Assembly: GCA_034439875.1 (NCBI GenBank)
Contig: JAWXBG010000215.1
Span: 1 to 24,139, forward strand
DNA: 24,139 nt
Direction: 5' to 3'
DNA from: JAWXBG01 sp034439875
GTDB taxonomy: Bacteria > Bacteroidota > Bacteroidia > Flavobacteriales_D > Sanyastnellaceae
The notes beneath the pieces were generated by a model. It was not told the DNA's origin and made no database searches. It saw only the letters and a list, made by a program, of their open reading frames with translations. Below, piece by piece: positions 14,580 through 22,430 of the stretch. The position numbers and the translations under genes were made by a program. Numbering within the stretch: position 1 is the stretch's first letter; every line of letters begins with the position of its first letter.

Positions 14580-16739
14580 ATGCAAATGTTTAAAGGCATA
14601 AACCATAGCGTTGAGGAAACTGAGTCAAACTATTTTCATGGCAAATGCTTGCCTTTTTGTGCATTACTGAGGGTAATTTTAGTTGGTATAATTCTTTTTA
14701 GCTCACAGTTTTCAATTGCTCAAAAGGACGAACAACTGAGACAAAACATTATTGAGCAGAGAATTGAAACCATAGCCGGGTCTTTGGAAGAAGATGCTGA
14801 GGTGGATTACACAAATCTACTCGAAGACCTCACCTATTACTTCGAACATCCCATGGATCTCAACAGGGCTAGCGATAGTCAGTTGTTGGATCTTTATTTG
14901 GTGAGCGAGATTCAAGTAGGTTATCTGAGAGAGCATATTAGAGTGTATGGTCCTTTGCGAAACATTCATGAATTGCAATCGGTTCGTGGTTTCGACATTC
15001 AGACCATTAGAAACATTCAACCTTTTGTATCGGTTTCACCGGCAGGAGCGCTCAAAAATATAGGTCCAAAAGTGATTTGGAATGAGGGGACGCACGATTT
15101 GTTTTTGCGATACAAAAGAGGATTTGAAAACCAAAATGGCTTTCTGAGAGACCCGGAAAACCTTACTCCTCCAGCGTTTGGAGGTACTCCTGATTATGGG
15201 TATTTGCGTTATCGTTTTCAATTTCGCCGCAATATTATCATTGGACTGACAGCCGAAAATGATGCGGGAGAATCATTCGAAAGGGCGCCTGATTTTCTCA
15301 GTGGACATTTGTTTTACCAAGACGAGGGATTTGTACGAAAATTGGTTGTAGGCGACTTCCAAGGCCTTTTTGGTCAAGGGCTCACCTTTTGGAATGGACT
15401 CGGTTTTGGGAAGTCGCCCTTCGTTTTGAACTTGAAAAAAAATCCAATTGGACTTCGACCATATACCTCAGCAGATGAGAATTTATTTATGCGAGGCGCA
15501 GGAGTTACCCTAGGCATAAAGTCATTGGAAGCCACTTTTTTCTACTCTTCAAAAAAGATCGACGCAAATGTGGTATTTGAAGAAGACACGATTGTGACCG
15601 ATGATGAGATACAGGTTTCATCTTTTCAAATGAGTGGACTTCACAGGACTCTTTCCGAGATTGCGGATAGGGATGCGCTAGGCGAACAGATCATCGGAGG
15701 CAATGTAAAGTGGAAATGGAAGGCGCTTCAAATAGGCGGAACCTTTGTAAACACGATCTACGATAAAACTGTTGTGGCTCCTGAACAACTGTATAGACAA
15801 TTTCGATTTAGCGGCACATCACAGAAGGCAGTGGGCTTGGATTATCACTGGTTATATAAAAACATTAGTTTGTTTGGAGAAGCTACAGCCGACAATAATG
15901 GAACAATTGGAATGGTGCATGGATTGGTGATGTCGCTGAGCAATTCGGTTTCAATATCTGCCATGTATAGAAGATTGCCAAAAGATTTTCAACCATCGAG
16001 TGTAAACGTTTTTAGCGAAAGTTCTACTGCAACAAATGAAAGTGGATTATTTACAGGTATTCAGGCATACCTTGGCAAGGGATGGACGCTTAATGCGTAC
16101 AGCGATTTTATTGAGTACCCTTGGCTGAGATTTAGAGTAGATGCACCGAGTAGAACAACGGATTACCTTGTACAGGCCAATTACAAGCCCGATAAAAAGC
16201 ACGAGTTTTATTTTCGATATCGCGTTCGAAATGGAGTAATTAATACCAGCAGCACAACCGAGATTCCTTTATTGATCGATTATCCTATTGAAGAAATTCG
16301 TCATAATTGGAGAATGCATGCGTCCTATAGAGTCCACGAAAATGTGCAATTGAAAACACGTGTGGAGTGGACAAACTATGATCGCGCGGGTGAGGAGAGA
16401 TTGAATGGTTATCTCATCTATCAAGATGTAGTTTGGAAAAAGATGGGTGTTCCATTTAGTATAAGTGCGCGATATGCTCTCTTTGATGCTCCAACTTGGG
16501 ACACTAGACTTTACGCATATGAAAGCGATGTTCTTTATGCATTTTCTATTCCTGCGTATTATGGACGAGGCGCTCGATATTATGCTATGGTAAAGTGGGA
16601 TGTGAACAGGAAAACAGATCTTTGGATTCGTTATGGTCGATGGATATACAACGATCGCAATGTGATCAGTAGCGGATTAAATGAAATTGAAGGCAATATC
16701 CGATCTGATATTCACATTCAACTGCGATTAAGATTTTAG
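14580..16739 (+). CDS. ComEA-like helix-hairpin-helix protein fused to an outer-membrane beta-barrel
   Basis: This 719-residue protein has a hydrophobic export signal at about 27-48 (ending FSIAQ) after an unusually long N-terminal stretch. A TTG at 14649 would give a normal-length signal and may be the true start. Residues 93-150 match the ComEA type of tandem helix-hairpin-helix: DLNRASDSQLLDLYLV, then YGPLRNIHELQSVRGFD and TIRNIQPFV. The GIG hairpin signature is degenerate (LVSEIQ). From about 165 to the end, alternating strands rich in Tyr, Phe and Arg and a terminal Phe (RLRF) indicate an outer-membrane barrel. ComEA domains bind DNA in competence systems. A DNA-related outer-membrane role is inference. 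Confidence 0.8.
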   Translation: MQMFKGINHSVEETESNYFHGKCLPFCALLRVILVGIILFSSQFSIAQKDEQLRQNIIEQRIETIAGSLEEDAEVDYTNLLEDLTYYFEHPMDLNRASDSQLLDLYLVSEIQVGYLREHIRVYGPLRNIHELQSVRGFDIQTIRNIQPFVSVSPAGALKNIGPKVIWNEGTHDLFLRYKRGFENQNGFLRDPENLTPPAFGGTPDYGYLRYRFQFRRNIIIGLTAENDAGESFERAPDFLSGHLFYQDEGFVRKLVVGDFQGLFGQGLTFWNGLGFGKSPFVLNLKKNPIGLRPYTSADENLFMRGAGVTLGIKSLEATFFYSSKKIDANVVFEEDTIVTDDEIQVSSFQMSGLHRTLSEIADRDALGEQIIGGNVKWKWKALQIGGTFVNTIYDKTVVAPEQLYRQFRFSGTSQKAVGLDYHWLYKNISLFGEATADNNGTIGMVHGLVMSLSNSVSISAMYRRLPKDFQPSSVNVFSESSTATNESGLFTGIQAYLGKGWTLNAYSDFIEYPWLRFRVDAPSRTTDYLVQANYKPDKKHEFYFRYRVRNGVINTSSTTEIPLLIDYPIEEIRHNWRMHASYRVHENVQLKTRVEWTNYDRAGEERLNGYLIYQDVVWKKMGVPFSISARYALFDAPTWDTRLYAYESDVLYAFSIPAYYGRGARYYAMVKWDVNRKTDLWIRYGRWIYNDRNVISSGLNEIEGNIRSDIHIQLRLRF

Positions 16740-16765
16740 ATTGATTTAAGAGGAGCAAGACAACA

Positions 16766-17233
16766 TCAAAAAGATGGACACCCTATAAATACTTTAGAGG
16801 GTTTTTTTCTCTTCCTTTTTTTCTTTTTGTCGCTTCTTTTTTGTCCATCCCGATATTTTTCACTTTCGCGCACAAGAATGCTTGGATGTTTTTCTGTTCC
16901 GGAATTGATTGTGTTTTGTTGGGCTGGTTTCTCAATTTCTTTCACTTGAGCTTTCACAGGTTTTACTGTAAATCCTAGCAGTGAAAGAACAGCGAAAGTA
17001 GAAAAAAGAAACTTTCTGTATGAGTTGAAGCGCGGCTGTGCGCCAAGTTGATCGGCGTTGAGAATCACACATGTGTTCGGACCACATTGATTTCGAATTT
17101 CCACCAAAGGCTTTTCGCGCATATCGATCACGTTCTTTTTGCACGAGGAGCAGAAGTAATTATTTCCATCTTTTTTCATTCGCATCATGGCTATGGGACA
17201 TGGCGCGGGAATGTGAAGGCTATTTTCGATCAT
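16766..17233 (-). CDS. Small Cys-motif membrane protein with a basic C-terminal tail
   Basis: This 155-residue protein opens with IPAPCPIAMMRMKKDGNN and then YFCSSCKKNVIDM, giving Cys at 12, 28, 31, 50 and 55. This resembles a small N-terminal Cys motif seen in Bacteroidota ('IP.PC...W..M.....G.FC..C.K.V.D'), likely a zinc-ribbon-like fold. A hydrophobic segment follows (74-92), then a polar region and a very basic stretch (about 134-150). The function is unknown. The ATG at 17233 is chosen over a TTG two codons upstream because a TACATTTG box ends three bases before it. The 3' end overlaps a terminator for the convergent barrel gene. Confidence 0.7.
   Translation of the reverse strand: MIENSLHIPAPCPIAMMRMKKDGNNYFCSSCKKNVIDMREKPLVEIRNQCGPNTCVILNADQLGAQPRFNSYRKFLFSTFAVLSLLGFTVKPVKAQVKEIEKPAQQNTINSGTEKHPSILVRESEKYRDGQKRSDKKKKRKRKKPSKVFIGCPSF
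16780..16808 (+). terminator. Rho-independent terminator after the HhH-barrel gene
   Basis: ACCCTATAAA and TTTAGAGGGT (16780-16802) pair with one mismatch around a TAC loop and run into seven T residues. It stands 40 bases after the stop of the plus-strand gene and lies within the last codons of the convergent gene. Confidence 0.65.
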
Positions 17234-17236
17234 ACA

Positions 17237-17244
17237 CAAATGTA
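17237..17244 (-). promoter_or_regulatory. TAnnTTTG -7 box for the Cys-motif protein
   Basis: On the minus strand TACATTTG is followed by TGT and the ATG at 17233. The transcript is probably leaderless from this ATG. Confidence 0.5.
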
Positions 17245-17316
17245 AAGAAAGTCCTAATGGAGGAAAAGAACTTTTTGGTAGATGGAAACTAGACTGCGAA
17301 ATTTGGCTTGAAGCAG

Positions 17317-17354
17317 TCCGGGTTTTATAAACGCTCTTATCTATAAATCCCGGA
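17317..17354. other. Intergenic hairpin without T-run
   Basis: TCCGGGTTTTATA (17317-17329) pairs with TATAAATCCCGGA (17342-17354): 12 of 13 positions match around a 12-nt loop. No T-tract follows on either side, so it does not look like an intrinsic terminator. It lies between two divergent genes and is not within the predicted leader of either. Confidence 0.55.
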
Positions 17355-17492
17355 AGCAGAGCTACCGATTCAGGGCATTTTGGACTAATAGTAGTGAAAT
17401 CTTAATACCAAAGGTCCCTGACAAATTGCAACTAATTATCTTCTTAGGAGTTTAAATAAGATGAAGCGGCAAGGTTATTGCCTTGAATCCGT

Positions 17493-17500
17493 TAAATTTG
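17493..17500 (+). promoter_or_regulatory. TAnnTTTG -7 box for the T9SS-domain protein
   Basis: TAAATTTG ends five bases before the ATG at 17506. It sets the start there, because the longer frame from 17461 begins upstream of the box. Confidence 0.6.
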
Positions 17501-17505
17501 CAGAA

Positions 17506-17838
17506 ATGAAGAGATTAATACTCTTAATAGTAGTTACAATAGGCCTCGGATTGACTAGCTTTAGTCAGACCACAAGTCCTATATCTACTGCGTTTCTAAC
17601 ACCCAATCCGGTGGAAGGCAAGGCAGAATTGATGTTCGATGAACCCGTATTAGAAAACCTTACTGTAGTTGTGAAGGACCTGACAGGAAAGGTTGTTGCT
17701 GAATTTAAAACAGATATGCCGGGAACCGAATGCAAGAAAATAGATTTGAATCTGGAGTCGCTGAGAAGAGGTATCTATATCTGCCAAATAATAGGATCTA
17801 GTGGAAAAACCAAGACCCTAAGGCTTCAAAAGACTTAA
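17506..17838 (+). CDS. Small secreted protein consisting of a type IX secretion sorting domain
   Basis: This 110-residue protein has a clear signal peptide (MKRLILLIVVTIGLGLTSFS, cleaved near Q21). The rest is almost entirely a T9SS type A sorting domain: the opening TPNPVEG (32-38), the central strand VVVKDLTGKVVAEF (54-67), then LRRGIYICQI (86-95) and the closing KTLRLQKT. This domain normally sits at the C terminus of large cargo and directs it through the PorV/PorU type IX machinery to the cell surface. Here no separate cargo domain precedes it. The start is set by the TAAATTTG box five bases upstream. A strong terminator follows. Confidence 0.85.
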   Translation: MKRLILLIVVTIGLGLTSFSQTTSPISTAFLTPNPVEGKAELMFDEPVLENLTVVVKDLTGKVVAEFKTDMPGTECKKIDLNLESLRRGIYICQIIGSSGKTKTLRLQKT

Positions 17839-17860
17839 TTTCAACGACATAACAAAATTG

Positions 17861-17886
17861 AAGGGTTGGATTTCCACCCCTTTTTT
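17861..17886 (+). terminator. Rho-independent terminator after the T9SS-domain gene
   Basis: AAGGGTTGGA and TCCACCCCTT (17861-17882) pair with one mismatch and are followed by T residues. It begins 22 bases after the stop codon. Confidence 0.75.
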
Positions 17887-17887
17887 A

Positions 17888-17917
17888 TTTGTTTTCAGTC
17901 TAGAAGCCTTACTTTCG
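17888..17917 (+). promoter_or_regulatory. Promoter of efp (TTTG-N18-TACTTTCG)
   Basis: TTTG (17888-17891) and TACTTTCG (17910-17917) are separated by 18 bases. The second box differs from TAnnTTTG by one base. The efp ATG lies 22 bases after it. Confidence 0.5.
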
Positions 17918-17939
17918 CGTTCCGAAAAAACCAAACCAT

Positions 17940-18509
17940 ATGGCATCAACAACTGCTGACATTTCAAACGGCCTCTGTTTTAAGATGGATACACACATCT
18001 GGAAAGTGGTGGAATTCCTGCATGTAAAACCAGGTAAAGGTCCTGCTTTCGTAAGAACCAAGTTGAAAAACCTCAACAACGGAAAGATCGTGGATCATAC
18101 GTTCAACTCCGGTGTTAAAATAGAAGTGGTGCGCATCGAAACGCGCGAATACCAATACCTCTATAAAGATGAGGCGGGATTTAATTTCATGAATCTCGAT
18201 GATTATGAGCAAATTAATATGCCCGAGCCTTTGATTAATGCTCCGGATTTTTTGAAAGAGGGAATGAAGTGTATTGTTTTATTCAACACAGAGGATGACA
18301 GCCCAATGAGTTGCGATTTACCTCAGTTTGTAGAATTCAACGTTGTTTACACAGAGCCCGGTGTTCGTGGCGATACAGCCACAAATGCGACGAAACCTGC
18401 AAAACTTGACTGTGGTGTTGAAATTCGTGTACCCCTATTCATCAACGAGGGAGATACAGTTCGAGTTGACACCACCAATGGTTTGTATCATGAGAGAATT
18501 AAAAAGTGA
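17940..18509 (+). CDS. efp: Translation elongation factor P
   Basis: EF-P binds between the ribosomal P and E sites and relieves stalling at polyproline. The 189-residue length is normal. The N-terminal KOW-like domain carries the tip loop HVKPGKGPAF (28-37) with Lys33 as the conserved tip residue. The two OB domains follow, including the central NMPEPLINAPDFLKEGM and the C-terminal TATNATKPAKLDCGVEIRVPLFINEGDTVRVDT signature (split by me as TATNATKPAKLDCG and VEIRVPLFINEGD). The start and the first residues (MASTTADISNG) fit the family. The gene is flanked by terminators on both sides and has its own promoter, and an lpxD homologue follows, as in many Bacteroidota. Confidence 0.97.
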   Translation: MASTTADISNGLCFKMDTHIWKVVEFLHVKPGKGPAFVRTKLKNLNNGKIVDHTFNSGVKIEVVRIETREYQYLYKDEAGFNFMNLDDYEQINMPEPLINAPDFLKEGMKCIVLFNTEDDSPMSCDLPQFVEFNVVYTEPGVRGDTATNATKPAKLDCGVEIRVPLFINEGDTVRVDTTNGLYHERIKK

Positions 18510-18526
18510 TTATTTATATTTGTAGG

Positions 18527-18554
18527 GCCCTGCGCGAAATCGCAGGGCTTTTTT
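18527..18554 (+). terminator. Rho-independent terminator after efp
   Basis: GCCCTGCG and CGCAGGGC (18527-18534 and 18541-18548) pair perfectly around CGAAAT and run into six T residues. It lies 17 bases after the efp stop and 15 bases before the lpxD ATG. Confidence 0.9.
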
Positions 18555-18569
18555 GTAAGCCAATATTCC

Positions 18570-19505
18570 ATGAAACTCACACCTCCACAAACCCTCGAAG
18601 CCATTGCAACTATCATAGATTGCCGATATCTCGGAAAACCTGATTTTCCGATTACAGGCATGAATGAAATTCATAAGGTAGAAGCCGGAGATTTGGTATT
18701 TGTAGATCACCCGAAGTACTACGAAAAGGCTCTACAATCGGCCGCCACAACCGTACTTATCAATCAAGAGGTGGAATGCCAGGACGGGAAATCTCTTATA
18801 TTTTCTGAAGATCCATTTCGTGACTACAATATTCTTACGCGCCATTTTTCGCCTTTCGAACTGAGTATTTCAGCACATGGCAAACAGGTGCAAATTGGAG
18901 CAAATACACACGTGCATCAAAGTGCTGTAATTGGAAATTACGTGACCATTGGCAACAACTGCATCATTCATCCCGGCGTAGTAATTAATGATCATGCAAC
19001 TATTGGCAACAATTGTATTATTCATGCGAATACAGTAATAGGAGGAGATGCTTTTTATTACAAACGAAGGGCCGAGGGTTTCGACAAGATGCATACATGT
19101 GGAGAGGTAATTATTGAAGATGACGTGGAAATCGGGGCATTGTGTACAATAGACAGAGGAGTGAGCGGAGACACAAGAATTGGCCGTGGAAGCAAACTGG
19201 ACAATCAGGTACACGTTGGTCACGACACTGTAATAGGTGAACGTTGTTTATTCGCTGCACAAGTGGGCATTGCAGGTTGTGTTGTAATAGGAAATCAGGT
19301 CACTCTTTGGGGTCAAGTTGGAATACCTAGCGATAGAAAGTTAGCAGATGGCACTGTAGTATTGGGTCAAAGTGGAGTGCTTGGCGATACCGAAGCCGGC
19401 AAGACATACTTCGGCAGTCCAGCTGAAGAGGCGCGTGTAAAATGGCGCGAACTGTCACTTGTGCGAAGACTTCCTGAGGTGTTTGAAAAACTTGGCTTGA
19501 AATAA
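18570..19505 (+). CDS. lpxD: LpxD-family UDP-3-O-acylglucosamine N-acyltransferase
   Basis: LpxD adds the second 3-hydroxyacyl chain to UDP-3-O-acylglucosamine in lipid A synthesis. This 311-residue protein has the N-terminal uridine-binding domain (about 1-100, with GDLVFVDHPKYYEKAL at 40-55). A left-handed beta helix of hexapeptide repeats follows (about 107-275), and then a short helical tail. The catalytic-type His is H218 in HVGHDTVIG. The family segment FYYKRRAEGFDKMHTCGEV is present at 162-180. Bacteroidota often carry two lpxD homologues, and the copy next to efp may be the second, so its exact acyl substrate is uncertain. The efp terminator lies directly upstream. Confidence 0.88.
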   Translation: MKLTPPQTLEAIATIIDCRYLGKPDFPITGMNEIHKVEAGDLVFVDHPKYYEKALQSAATTVLINQEVECQDGKSLIFSEDPFRDYNILTRHFSPFELSISAHGKQVQIGANTHVHQSAVIGNYVTIGNNCIIHPGVVINDHATIGNNCIIHANTVIGGDAFYYKRRAEGFDKMHTCGEVIIEDDVEIGALCTIDRGVSGDTRIGRGSKLDNQVHVGHDTVIGERCLFAAQVGIAGCVVIGNQVTLWGQVGIPSDRKLADGTVVLGQSGVLGDTEAGKTYFGSPAEEARVKWRELSLVRRLPEVFEKLGLK

Positions 19506-19605
19506 TTCAAATCAAAGAGTGCCGCCTTATCGCAAGAAGTAGCTGCCAAAGTGAGGTGTCAGCAGTCAGTAAACATTGAAGTTCTGTTAATTGTAGAAGT
19601 TCTCT

Positions 19606-19636
19606 TTTGTGAATTCATTCTTATTGTTCACCTTTG
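19606..19636 (+). promoter_or_regulatory. Candidate promoter of the SpoIIE phosphatase gene
   Basis: TTTG (19606-19609) and CACCTTTG (19629-19636) are spaced by 19 bases. The second differs from TAnnTTTG at one base. The ATG at 19668 lies 31 bases further. Confidence 0.4.
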
Positions 19637-19667
19637 ACATGACAATAGATTCGACTTTTTTTCAACC

Positions 19668-20891
19668 ATGGCCGTAAGTACCCGTACTCAAGAGCGATTA
19701 AAGATCAAGGATTATAAATTGAATGCTTTGTTGGATATTACCAAAGCAATCAATTCACAGCTTTCCGTAGATGGGCTTTTGATGCAATTTGAAAATGTCT
19801 TGCGTCAACATCTCGGGCTAGAGAAGTTGATACTTTTTACTTATGAGCAAAAGTGGAAAAGTCTTCTGCACTTTGGATTTGATGCATCTGTTCTTCCGGA
19901 GTTCCAAGACGCTTCCTTCTTTAATGCAAAGAAAGAGGTAACATTAAATGCCGGTCCGAGGAATGAGGCCTTTGATTTGATAATTCCGGTTTTTCATGAC
20001 AATGAACCATTGGCTTATGTGCTAGTAGGCGACATTGGTGAACAGTCAATAGGCATGAGTCCGGCGATCAAGCACATGCGTTTTATAGAAACACTTACCA
20101 ATGTTTTGGTAGTGGCTATTCAAAACAGAAAATTACAGGAAGCGAGCTTACAACAAGAGCGCACGAGAAAAGAATTGGAACTGGCAGCAGAAATGCAATC
20201 GATTTTATTGCCTTCGTCATTGCCGAAAAATGAGTATTACGAAGTATCAGCAGTATATAAAGCTCATCAACAAGTGGGCGGCGATTACTACGATTTCCTT
20301 GATTTGGGTGATGATGAAGCAATGTTTTGCATGGCCGATGTTTCGGGGAAAGGTGTGAGTGCTGCTTTTTTGATGGCAAATTTTCAGGCATACCTCAGAG
20401 CTATTTTTTCTTACTCGAAGTCAGATCTCAAAAGTATGGTTGTCGAGTTGAATAAGCGTGTAATGAACAGTGCAATGGGCGAAAAGTACATTACACTTTT
20501 TCTAGCCACTTACAACAGAAAGACGCGTGTATTGCAGTACATAAATTGTGGGCACAACCCTCCTGTGCTAGCCGACGCGAATGGATATACACAACTGCTA
20601 AAACATGGAACCATAGGACTGGGTATGTTCGAAGAGCTCCCGAAATTGGCGATGGGCGAGGTTATTGTCCATCCTGATTCTTGGGTCGTTTGTTTTACAG
20701 ATGGATTAGTAGAAACGGAGAACGAACAAAATCAAGAATTTGGGAATGAACGATTGGAGCAATTGATTTTGGCCAATTACAAATTATCTCCCAATGAGCT
20801 GAATCATTTGCTGCTGTCGAATTGCACAGAGTTTAAGGGCGAAATGCCTTTTGTTGATGACTTGGCGATATTGAGTTGTCATATCTTTTAA
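19668..20891 (+). CDS. GAF-SpoIIE (RsbU-type) serine phosphatase
   Basis: This 407-residue cytoplasmic protein combines a sensory and a catalytic half. Residues about 18-152 look like a GAF domain. A helical linker (about 152-182) with AAEMQSILLPSSLP leads into a PPM/SpoIIE phosphatase domain. Its metal-binding motifs are GGDYYDF (204-210), ADVSGKGVSAAFLMA (223-237), INCGHNPPVL, FTDGLVETEN and the final DDLAILSCHIF. AEMQ...LLP before the domain is typical of RsbU-like phosphatases that dephosphorylate anti-anti-sigma factors in partner switching. No anti-sigma or STAS gene is adjacent, so the target is unknown. It faces the polysaccharide cluster convergently. Confidence 0.92.
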   Translation: MAVSTRTQERLKIKDYKLNALLDITKAINSQLSVDGLLMQFENVLRQHLGLEKLILFTYEQKWKSLLHFGFDASVLPEFQDASFFNAKKEVTLNAGPRNEAFDLIIPVFHDNEPLAYVLVGDIGEQSIGMSPAIKHMRFIETLTNVLVVAIQNRKLQEASLQQERTRKELELAAEMQSILLPSSLPKNEYYEVSAVYKAHQQVGGDYYDFLDLGDDEAMFCMADVSGKGVSAAFLMANFQAYLRAIFSYSKSDLKSMVVELNKRVMNSAMGEKYITLFLATYNRKTRVLQYINCGHNPPVLADANGYTQLLKHGTIGLGMFEELPKLAMGEVIVHPDSWVVCFTDGLVETENEQNQEFGNERLEQLILANYKLSPNELNHLLLSNCTEFKGEMPFVDDLAILSCHIF

Positions 20892-20965
20892 GATCGAAGA
20901 CGATCATCAACTCGTTCCATTCCTTTTCGAAGAACCAATTTTAATGTCCCTGCACTTTCGATGTC

Positions 20966-22423
20966 CTAAATTTTACTCTCAGTCTTATCTGACCTATGGG
21001 AGATTACTTTCGTGTGATAGAGATCTACTGCAACAAGAACGGCAATAAATCCCCAAAAAGGTATAGAAGCTTTGTCGGTGTCGAGATAATTGTTGAGCAC
21101 ACCGTGAACGAAGTAAGTAATGAGTCCAAGAAAAGCGGATGTGCTTACCAACTTTGTTTCGAAGTCTTTCACGGTGAAAAATAGTCGGAATCCCATTGCA
21201 CACACGGATAAAACAAGTAGTATCACAAGAGCCATTCCGAGTACTCCTTGCTCACATAGTGGACCGAGGTATTCGCTGTGCGCATTGCCACCATCACCTT
21301 CGTTGGTGCTGATAATGGTTCTGTCTTTTGCTTTTTGAAAGGGCGCATATTCGAATTGGTATACGCCGGGTCCCCATCCAAGTACAGGCCTTTCTTTCCA
21401 CATTTCTATGGCGCAGTTCCATCTGTTCAAGCGCTCCAAATTGGAGGCATCGCTACTCACATTACTGATGGAGCCAACGTGTTCTTCAAGTTTATCGCTG
21501 CTCTCTTGTTTGTTGCGTTGAAGTGCTATTTGTATATCGTCCATTGCTACATACAGAAAGCTCGCAAGTACTAGAGAGGTTAAAATGATTGTGCGGAATT
21601 TAATGCGCAGAATCATTGCTACGAGCACTATAGCCGCAGCTATAACTGAAAGCCATGCCGCGCGTGTATACGACAATATTAGACCGGCAGTGAGCACTAA
21701 AAACCCAATTCCAAGAAGAACCTTGAGCACCAACTGCATCTTTTTCGAAAGCAGCAGCGCTGTTAGTATCGGATAGTACATGGCCAATACCGCGCCATAG
21801 CTTGTATGATCTTTAAAGAGAGGCTCCATTACCCAATGCGAAGATTCTTTGTCGAACCCATATTGACTGTGACGCACAACGGTGTAAATGATCACTCCGA
21901 AAAGGGGAAACAAATAGAGTAAAAAGTAAGGACGAATATTCTCCCATCGAGAGAAGAGATAAACTGCCAGAAAGTAAAATGAGGCAATGAACCACATCCT
22001 TGTGAGCACGTACTTTACAGAAACAAAAGGGTGTTCGCTTGTAATGGAAGTAAAGACCATCCAACCTAAATAGGCATATATTATGTACGAAATGGTATGA
22101 CAAAAAATGCGAGAATCAATGCTGTTGCTTGAAAGTAGTTTAAAAATAAATACGATAAGCACTCCGAAAAGCAAGGGTTCTGTTGGAATGTACATTCCAA
22201 TTCCACCCATATCAAATTCTTCAATATTGATAGAGACAGGGGTAAATGCAGCAACTATCCAAAGAATGTATTCGAGTTTGAAGAATGCCATCCATAGCAC
22301 AGCAATTACCGCAGGAAGGAGTGTGATATAATAAAACTCGAAATACAACGAAAGGCCCGTAAGCAGAATGTATGCTGCAGACGAAATGTAAAGTAGCCTG
22401 TTCGAAAGATCGAGCTTTAGCAT
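20966..22423 (-). CDS. O-antigen ligase/polymerase family membrane protein (Wzy/WaaL type)
   Basis: This 485-residue protein has about ten or more membrane segments. The Wzy_C region runs from LILSYTRAAWLSVIAAA through a large periplasmic loop with WKERPVLGWGPGVYQF and NAHSEYLGPLCEQGVLG. The 'TRAAWL', 'GWGPG' and 'AHSEYL' signatures are those of O-antigen ligases and polymerases, which use undecaprenyl-linked glycans on the periplasmic face. Polymerase and ligase cannot be told apart from sequence. The gene starts seven bases after the Wzz-like gene, and a flippase gene lies further upstream, so a polymerase role in a Wzx/Wzy pathway is the simpler guess. Confidence 0.88.
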   Translation of the reverse strand: MLKLDLSNRLLYISSAAYILLTGLSLYFEFYYITLLPAVIAVLWMAFFKLEYILWIVAAFTPVSINIEEFDMGGIGMYIPTEPLLFGVLIVFIFKLLSSNSIDSRIFCHTISYIIYAYLGWMVFTSITSEHPFVSVKYVLTRMWFIASFYFLAVYLFSRWENIRPYFLLYLFPLFGVIIYTVVRHSQYGFDKESSHWVMEPLFKDHTSYGAVLAMYYPILTALLLSKKMQLVLKVLLGIGFLVLTAGLILSYTRAAWLSVIAAAIVLVAMILRIKFRTIILTSLVLASFLYVAMDDIQIALQRNKQESSDKLEEHVGSISNVSSDASNLERLNRWNCAIEMWKERPVLGWGPGVYQFEYAPFQKAKDRTIISTNEGDGGNAHSEYLGPLCEQGVLGMALVILLVLSVCAMGFRLFFTVKDFETKLVSTSAFLGLITYFVHGVLNNYLDTDKASIPFWGFIAVLVAVDLYHTKVISHRSDKTESKI

Positions 22424-22430
22424 GTACTTG

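Noticed and set aside
20893..20906. GATCG-AAGA-CGATC hairpin as a terminator between convergent genes
   Set aside because: The stem has only five base pairs and no T-run follows.
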